From an uncultured Elusimicrobiales bacterium (GTDB taxonomy: Bacteria; Elusimicrobiota; Elusimicrobia; Elusimicrobiales; Elusimicrobiaceae), in contig CALUZQ010000009.1 in the NCBI GenBank assembly GCA_944325225.1, positions 1-55,981 on the forward strand: a stretch of DNA of 55,981 nt, written 5' to 3'. Numbering within the stretch: the stretch's first letter is position 1; each line of letters starts with the position of its first letter. The translations under genes were made by a program, and so were the position numbers. Below the pieces are notes generated by a model that saw nothing but the letters and a program-made list of their open reading frames with translations, had not been told where the DNA came from and made no database searches. Positions 50,209 to 55,981 of the stretch are shown in pieces.

Positions 50209-52764
50209 ATGGCCTTAGACAACAACCAATTTGACGGACACGGGGATATCGCCCAGTTTTTAGAAAAATTTAAAGAACAAAGCTTTCCGGGAGTGAATAT
50301 TCCCGAGTCCCACTATACTCCCCGCGAGAGTTCCGTCCCGGCTAAACCCGCCCAATACGAACGGTCCTTTGAAAAATTGGAAAAGAAAATTCTGGAGCTG
50401 GAAGAACGCTTTGAAGCGTCCGCCGCGCAAAACCAGATGATTCTTTCCGAGCTGGCCCGCACCCGGGAAGCCATGGAACGCCAAAAAGATAAAGATGCGT
50501 TTTTGGAGCACCTGTCCCGTACGATTGCCAATTTAAAAGCCAGTGTAGAAAATCTCTCCCGCGCCCAGCAGGACCGAATGGCTTATCGGGAGCCCGCTAT
50601 ACAGCGCAGTTTTGACCCGGTTCCTCCGGCTTTTAAAGCTGGCGATGCCGACCATACCGCTATTTACCATTACCAGGCCGACGGCCACACCGCTGGGCAA
50701 ACAAATACCGAGCGGGAAGAAAAAGAGCGCATTATTTCCAGCTTGCGGCAAAAGGCCTCTCAGCTTAAAGCCGTCAACAGTGCGTTGGACCGCGAAATTA
50801 AAAAAGTCCAGCAGGAAAAGCTGGAAGCGCTTAAAAAATCGGCGGAGCAGGCCAAAGAAATCCTCTCCCTGCGCGACCAGCTGACCGCCGCCGAAGAACG
50901 CTTTAAATCCTTTGATTTTGAAGGGCGCATCATTTCTATTAAGCAAGAATACCAACAAAAAGTTTCCAGTTTGGAAAATCAGTTGCAGCAAATTTCCGAT
51001 ACCTGTATGAAACAGGTGGAAGAAATTGAATCGCTGAAAGCGGAAAATCTAAAACTGCATAAAGCCGCCGCCGAGAAAGAAGAGGCGCTTTCCCGCCTAG
51101 AGGCCAAAGAACGGGAATTGCTGGCACTGAAAGCGGAGATGGCCTCGCTGCAGGAAAACAATTCCAAAAGGGCTCAGAAACAGCTGGCAGTGTTCTCCGA
51201 ACGGCTGCGCGCCCTGGAGGATCAGCGCGACGGGTTGGCTGCGCAGTTGGAGCAGGCGCAGGCGTCGCTGGAAGCGGTGCGGCAGGAAAAAGAACTGCTG
51301 GAAAAGAATTTCCAAGAACTGCTGGAAAAAATTAATAGCAACGACGCCGTTATTGAGCAGCTGAAGCATAAAATTGAAGTGCTGGGCCAGCAGAATGAAG
51401 AATTAACGCATCATAACGAAGAGCTTTCCCAGCAGAATGCGTCGTTGCAGAACGCCAATGAAACGCTTTCCCGCGAGAAAGAACAAATGTATATGCGTGC
51501 CGAAGAATTGGCACAGGAGAAAGAAGGGCTGGTTTCTCAAGCGGCCCAGTGGGGAGCCCAAAACGAAGCTTTATCTGCCGAGCGGGAAAATTTAGCGCGT
51601 CAGAATGAAACATTGACCGCTCAGGCCGAACAGTTGGCGCGTGAAAAAGAGGAACTGAGCGGCCGGGCTGAGTTTTTATCGCGTGAAAAGAGCGAGCTGT
51701 CTGCCGAGCGGGAAAATTTAGCGCGCCAAAACGAAGCATTGACCGCTCAGGCCGAACAGTTGGCGCGTGAAAAAGAAGAACTGAGCGGCCGTGCCGAGTT
51801 TTTATCGCGTGAAAAAAGCGAGTTGTCCGCCGAGCGGGAAAATTTGACGCGCCAGAATGAAGAATTGGCCGCTCGGGCCGGCCATCTGGAGCAGGAAAAA
51901 GCCGCCCTGGAAGCCCGAACGGAAAATCTTACCCGCGAAAAGGAAGGGTTGGCTTCTCAAGCGGCCGAACTGAATGCCCAAAAGCAAGCGCTTTCGGCCC
52001 AAACAGAAAATTTGACGCGGGAAAAAGAATCCTTGCGTTTCCAGACGGAAAGTTTATCCCGGGAAAAAGAAGGTCTTGCTTCCCGGGTGGCGTATTTGGC
52101 CAAAGAGAAAGATTCTTTGGATATCCGCGCCCGTCAGTTGGATTCGGAAAAAGAAGCTTTATCCCAAAATATCCATGATTTAAACCAGCAAAAGGCCGCC
52201 TTGGAACGCGAAAAGGCGGAATTATCACTGGCTGGGCAAGAACTTAAAAAACGCACCGAAAAATTAGAAACCGAAACAAAGGAATTGGCCAAAGAAAACC
52301 AACAGCTGCGCAATCAAAGCGCGGCGTTGCTGGCCGCCCGGTTGGTACAGGAAAAAGAACGCGCGACGAAAGAAGAGGTCCTTCGCAAGGCCGCTCCCAA
52401 ACCGCCGCAGAAACCGGCGATGGCGGCTGAAGAAACAGCGGCCAGCCCTGCTGCATCGGTTGTTCCGGCGGTGAAAGAATCTCTTGAGCAAGAACCCTTG
52501 CCCAAGCAGCCGCTGGCGGATCCGGCCGTTGCGCCGGCTGACGCTAAGCCGCAAAACGACTCTCGGGTGCCTCTGTCGGAAAAACCTGTTGAAATAAAGG
52601 AAACGGCTCAGCCCAAAGTAATGACCGAAGCCGATTTGCCCGAAATCAAAGTGGCCGACCCCGTTCCTCAGCCGCAGCCGCTTTTTGACGGGGAAGACTT
52701 TTTGGAGAAAACAGACAGCTTTATCGGACGAATGAAATGGTCTATTTTTCGGGAAGATAGATAG
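50209..52764 (+). CDS. Long coiled-coil protein, unknown function
   Basis: 851 residues. The N-terminal 60 residues are short, Pro-containing and non-repetitive (MALDNNQFDGHGDIAQFLEK...). Residues about 60-130 and 165-720 are almost continuous heptad coiled coil; a 42-residue unit (SAERENLARQNE...FLSREKSEL) is repeated in tandem. Residues 720-825 are an Ala/Pro-rich linker. The end, FLEKTDSFIGRMKWSIFRED, is a conserved-looking amphipathic segment that could be a docking motif. No signal peptide or membrane helix. It could be a cytoskeletal or scaffold protein; no family recognised. Confidence 0.75.
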   Translation: MALDNNQFDGHGDIAQFLEKFKEQSFPGVNIPESHYTPRESSVPAKPAQYERSFEKLEKKILELEERFEASAAQNQMILSELARTREAMERQKDKDAFLEHLSRTIANLKASVENLSRAQQDRMAYREPAIQRSFDPVPPAFKAGDADHTAIYHYQADGHTAGQTNTEREEKERIISSLRQKASQLKAVNSALDREIKKVQQEKLEALKKSAEQAKEILSLRDQLTAAEERFKSFDFEGRIISIKQEYQQKVSSLENQLQQISDTCMKQVEEIESLKAENLKLHKAAAEKEEALSRLEAKERELLALKAEMASLQENNSKRAQKQLAVFSERLRALEDQRDGLAAQLEQAQASLEAVRQEKELLEKNFQELLEKINSNDAVIEQLKHKIEVLGQQNEELTHHNEELSQQNASLQNANETLSREKEQMYMRAEELAQEKEGLVSQAAQWGAQNEALSAERENLARQNETLTAQAEQLAREKEELSGRAEFLSREKSELSAERENLARQNEALTAQAEQLAREKEELSGRAEFLSREKSELSAERENLTRQNEELAARAGHLEQEKAALEARTENLTREKEGLASQAAELNAQKQALSAQTENLTREKESLRFQTESLSREKEGLASRVAYLAKEKDSLDIRARQLDSEKEALSQNIHDLNQQKAALEREKAELSLAGQELKKRTEKLETETKELAKENQQLRNQSAALLAARLVQEKERATKEEVLRKAAPKPPQKPAMAAEETAASPAASVVPAVKESLEQEPLPKQPLADPAVAPADAKPQNDSRVPLSEKPVEIKETAQPKVMTEADLPEIKVADPVPQPQPLFDGEDFLEKTDSFIGRMKWSIFREDR
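51575..51880 (+). repeat. 126-bp tandem repeat inside the coiled-coil gene
   Basis: The same codons recur at 51575, 51701 and 51827 (offset 126 bp, six heptads); the third copy is partial and more diverged. Confidence 0.88.
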
Positions 52765-52769
52765 AATTC

Positions 52770-52796
52770 GGCCTGGTGAATTTCATCAGGCCTTTT
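52770..52796 (+). terminator. Weak intrinsic terminator before ddl
   Basis: Stem GGCCTGGTGA / TCATCAGGCC (52770-52779 with 52783-52792, one G-U pair), followed by only TTTT. Confidence 0.6.
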
Positions 52797-52812
52797 ATGA
52801 AGGAATCTTAAA

Positions 52813-53886
52813 ATGGCATTGTTAAAAGTAGTTGTTTTATATGGCGGCAAGTCCACCGAGCATGAAGTATCCATTCACAGCGCGCAGACCGTTTGCCGTA
52901 TGTTGGCCGCCCAAAAGGACAAATATCAAATTTATCCCGTTTTTATCAGCAGGCAAGGGTATTGGTTTTTACAGAAAACCTGCGGCCCCCAAACCGCGCA
53001 GGATAAACCCATTACGCCGGTTTTACAGCCGGAGTTTCACTTGGCGTCATCGGACGGTTCTTTCTCCTTAAAGGCCGATGTGTTTTTCCCGGTTTTGCAC
53101 GGAACCAACTGTGAGGACGGCACCATGCAGGGATTTTTGGAAACTTTACAGGTGGCGTATGTCGGCTGTGGGGTGCTGGCCTCGGCGATGGGTATGGATA
53201 AAGAAATTTCTAAGCTAATGGCCCGCGAAGCCGGCGCACCGGTATTGCCGTATCGGGTGGTATCCAAATTTAAATCCTATGACCGCGGGGACTTAGAAAA
53301 ATGGGTGTTGGAAACGGGACTGCCGGTGTTTGTAAAACCCGTTCGGCTGGGGTCATCGGTTGGGGTTCGGAAAGTGAAAGACCTAAGCCAGCTGTACGAG
53401 GCCGTGCAGTTTGCACTGCAGTTTGATACCGATGTGATGATTGAAAAAGGCGTAGATCACGCGCGGGAAATTTTCTGTGCGATTTACGGAGATGACACGG
53501 AACTGAAAGTATCTTCCTGCGGGGAATTGCGGAGCTTGGCCGGCGAATTTTTTGATTACAATGCCAAATATATTGTAGCCGGCGGCTGTGAAACCAAAGT
53601 ACCGGCGGATATCCCGGCAACGATTGCTCAAAAAATGCAGCAGGACAGCGCGCATATCTTTCGTGCCTTGCGCGGCAGCGGGTTGGCGCGGGTAGATTTT
53701 TTGATGGATAAAGACGGCTCGTACTATTTTTCTGAAATTAACACTTTGCCCGGTATGAGCGAAACAAGTCTTTTCCCGCAGTTGTTTGAGGCCAGCGGCG
53801 AGGATTACGGGCAAATCCTAGACCGGCTGATTGAGCTGGCGCGCAAGCGGTATGCGCAAAAAGAGGCATTGGCCCTTTCCCGGTGA
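52813..53886 (+). CDS. ddl: D-alanine--D-alanine ligase
   Basis: 357 residues, ATP-grasp ligase forming the D-Ala-D-Ala end of peptidoglycan precursors. LYGGKSTEHEVSIHSA at the N-terminus, FVKPVRLGSSVGVRKV in the ATP-grasp core, and ARVDFLMDKDGSYYFSEINTLPGM with the metal-binding Glu/Asn. Length and motifs are normal. RBS AAGGAAT. It is followed after 3 nt by a membrane-protein gene. Confidence 0.96.
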   Translation: MALLKVVVLYGGKSTEHEVSIHSAQTVCRMLAAQKDKYQIYPVFISRQGYWFLQKTCGPQTAQDKPITPVLQPEFHLASSDGSFSLKADVFFPVLHGTNCEDGTMQGFLETLQVAYVGCGVLASAMGMDKEISKLMAREAGAPVLPYRVVSKFKSYDRGDLEKWVLETGLPVFVKPVRLGSSVGVRKVKDLSQLYEAVQFALQFDTDVMIEKGVDHAREIFCAIYGDDTELKVSSCGELRSLAGEFFDYNAKYIVAGGCETKVPADIPATIAQKMQQDSAHIFRALRGSGLARVDFLMDKDGSYYFSEINTLPGMSETSLFPQLFEASGEDYGQILDRLIELARKRYAQKEALALSR

Positions 53887-53889
53887 GTT

Positions 53890-54351
53890 ATGCTAGGATT
53901 ATTAAAACGCTATTTTTCGCTGAATATATGGGTGAAGATTATTTTCTTCTTCTGCCTGTTTGGCGCGCTTATCAATTTATTTTTAGTGTTTAGGGATCTA
54001 TCGTCCAACGGGATATTGCTGCGGCTGCATGGGGGATTTTTGGTGTTGTATGCTTCCCAGGTGATATTTATTTTATTGAACGAGCGGTATGTGGCGGTAT
54101 TGGCCGCTTTGCAAGGCATGCTGGCTCTGCTGACGAATGCCGATTTTACCTTTGTGCCGTTGTTGCGAATTGTCGGCCAGTTTTACTATTTAGTAGATCC
54201 GGCGCCTTCGGTAGAAACTTTAAAAGTATATAAATATGTGTTTATTTCTGCCGCATTTACTTTGCAGATGTTAAGCGCCTATGCGCTTTTTTCGCTGTTG
54301 CCGAAGTACGACCCCAAAAAGAAAGAGCCGGCGCCCGCGCAGGAATTTTAA
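53890..54351 (+). CDS. Four-helix membrane protein, unknown
   Basis: 153 residues with about four transmembrane helices (about 15-35, 45-65, 68-85, 110-135) and a short charged, Pro-rich cytoplasmic tail (PKYDPKKKEPAPAQEF). No catalytic motif. Starts 3 nt after ddl, so it is co-transcribed. Not recognised as a named family. Confidence 0.75.
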   Translation: MLGLLKRYFSLNIWVKIIFFFCLFGALINLFLVFRDLSSNGILLRLHGGFLVLYASQVIFILLNERYVAVLAALQGMLALLTNADFTFVPLLRIVGQFYYLVDPAPSVETLKVYKYVFISAAFTLQMLSAYALFSLLPKYDPKKKEPAPAQEF

Positions 54352-54362
54352 TCTCAGAATGC

Positions 54363-54394
54363 AAAAACCCCGGAACCAAGGTTCCGGGGTTTTT
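54363..54394. terminator. Bidirectional intrinsic terminator between ddl operon and tgt
   Basis: Perfect 15-bp stem AAAAACCCCGGAACC / GGTTCCGGGGTTTTT (54363-54377 with 54380-54394). It gives a T run on both strands and serves the two convergent operons. Confidence 0.93.
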
Positions 54395-54414
54395 GTATAG
54401 GGTAAATCCGGCGG

Positions 54415-55593
<1,179 letters not shown>

Positions 55594-55658
55594 TTATCAT
55601 ATCTGGGGGAAGGCCCCGGTTCGGGGTTGTTTTGATAGGGTGCGGTATGGCGGAAACA

Positions 55659-55981
55659 GTGTGGCCCAACCGAGTCGCGCGAACGGGCATAGAACAGGGC
55701 GGGGCGGCTCTCTTTTGCAGTAACATTCCTAACCTATTATTCCCGTATTGCGTAAGCACCGTAATTAGCGAAACCCTGTTCAAGGCAGAGTCCCGCTGGC
55801 TGGAAGGCCCAAACGGGCTGCCCCGGCTCGCTGGTTGTTTTGTAAGAGAGCAACCTTGCACCCGCAGTGTGGCTTAACCCAGTCGCATGAACGGGTAACA
55901 AGTTGGGAGCCCAGCCCCTGGGCTTGATTTGTTTTTTTTTTTTGATACAGTGGGGATTGAACCGAGGATAATCCCCGTCGT
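55659..55981 (+). repeat. Second noncoding repeat array, two copies of the 29-nt motif, cut by the window end
   Basis: 29-nt motif copies at 55659-55687 and 55867-55895. The second is followed after 13 nt by the hairpin GCCCAG-CCC-CTGGGC (55909-55923), TTGATTTG and twelve T (55932-55943). 55826-55981 aligns end to end with 14802-14957 (156 nt each). No gene is seen between 55597 and 55981. Confidence 0.85.

Overview
The window is a gene-dense, roughly half-GC bacterial chromosome segment. It most likely comes from a host-associated member of the Elusimicrobiota. That is an inference from three things: a long type IV prepilin-like protein with the start KKAFTLTELLVVVIVIG, a PUFA-synthase-like megasynthase next to its own phosphopantetheinyl transferase, and housekeeping genes with lysine/alanine-rich tails. 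No rRNA, CRISPR array, transposase or integrase was seen. Most genes sit in short operons closed by clear intrinsic terminators. Several lack a Shine-Dalgarno sequence and have a -10 box 6-9 nt before the ATG, so leaderless transcripts are likely common.

Layout. 1-4.6 kb: start of a sugar-phosphate mutase (minus strand), rlmN, a lipoprotein, an unusual ComB-QueC fusion, an SMR exporter and a small secreted protein. 4.7-7.5 kb (minus): a double-ACT protein, an inositol monophosphatase and a RecB/RNase H-type nuclease. 7.6-10.7 kb: PTS EIIA, an amino-acid permease with a USP-like tail, and peptide deformylase. 10.7-13.2 kb: a lysine locus. A 30-codon lysine-rich leader peptide with alternative hairpins precedes lysA and an ACT-less aspartokinase, which looks like a textbook transcription attenuator. 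13.3-14.5 kb: an F420 gamma-glutamyl ligase-like protein. 14.6-16.6 kb: a noncoding repeat region, a secreted Cys-rich protein and a small membrane/coiled-coil protein.

17.0-28.7 kb is the main accessory system. It holds a 3135-residue synthase (KS-AT-KS-ACPx5-KR-DH), a Sfp-type phosphopantetheinyl transferase and an acyl-CoA carboxylase carboxyltransferase. Together they could make, activate and feed an iterative lipid/polyketide assembly line. All five carrier domains have Thr where the phosphopantetheine serine is expected.

29-33 kb (minus): 4-alpha-glucanotransferase plus an MFS sugar transporter. 33.1-35.5 kb: a sigma-70 family factor with a histone-like tail, tRNA-Arg(CCT), a nitroreductase, and tRNA-Gln(TTG) on the minus strand. 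35.5-37.9 kb (minus): a MORN-repeat protein, ispE and spoVG, with a 74-nt ispE/spoVG overlap. 38-40.4 kb: a prepilin-like protein, thioredoxin and a periplasmic thioredoxin-like protein. 40.5-50.1 kb: housekeeping genes polA-coaE-rho-rpmE-prfA-prmC-murA-folC. 50.2-54.4 kb: a long coiled-coil protein, ddl and a membrane protein. 54.4-55.6 kb (minus): tgt. The window ends inside a second copy of the noncoding repeat found at 14.6-15.0 kb.
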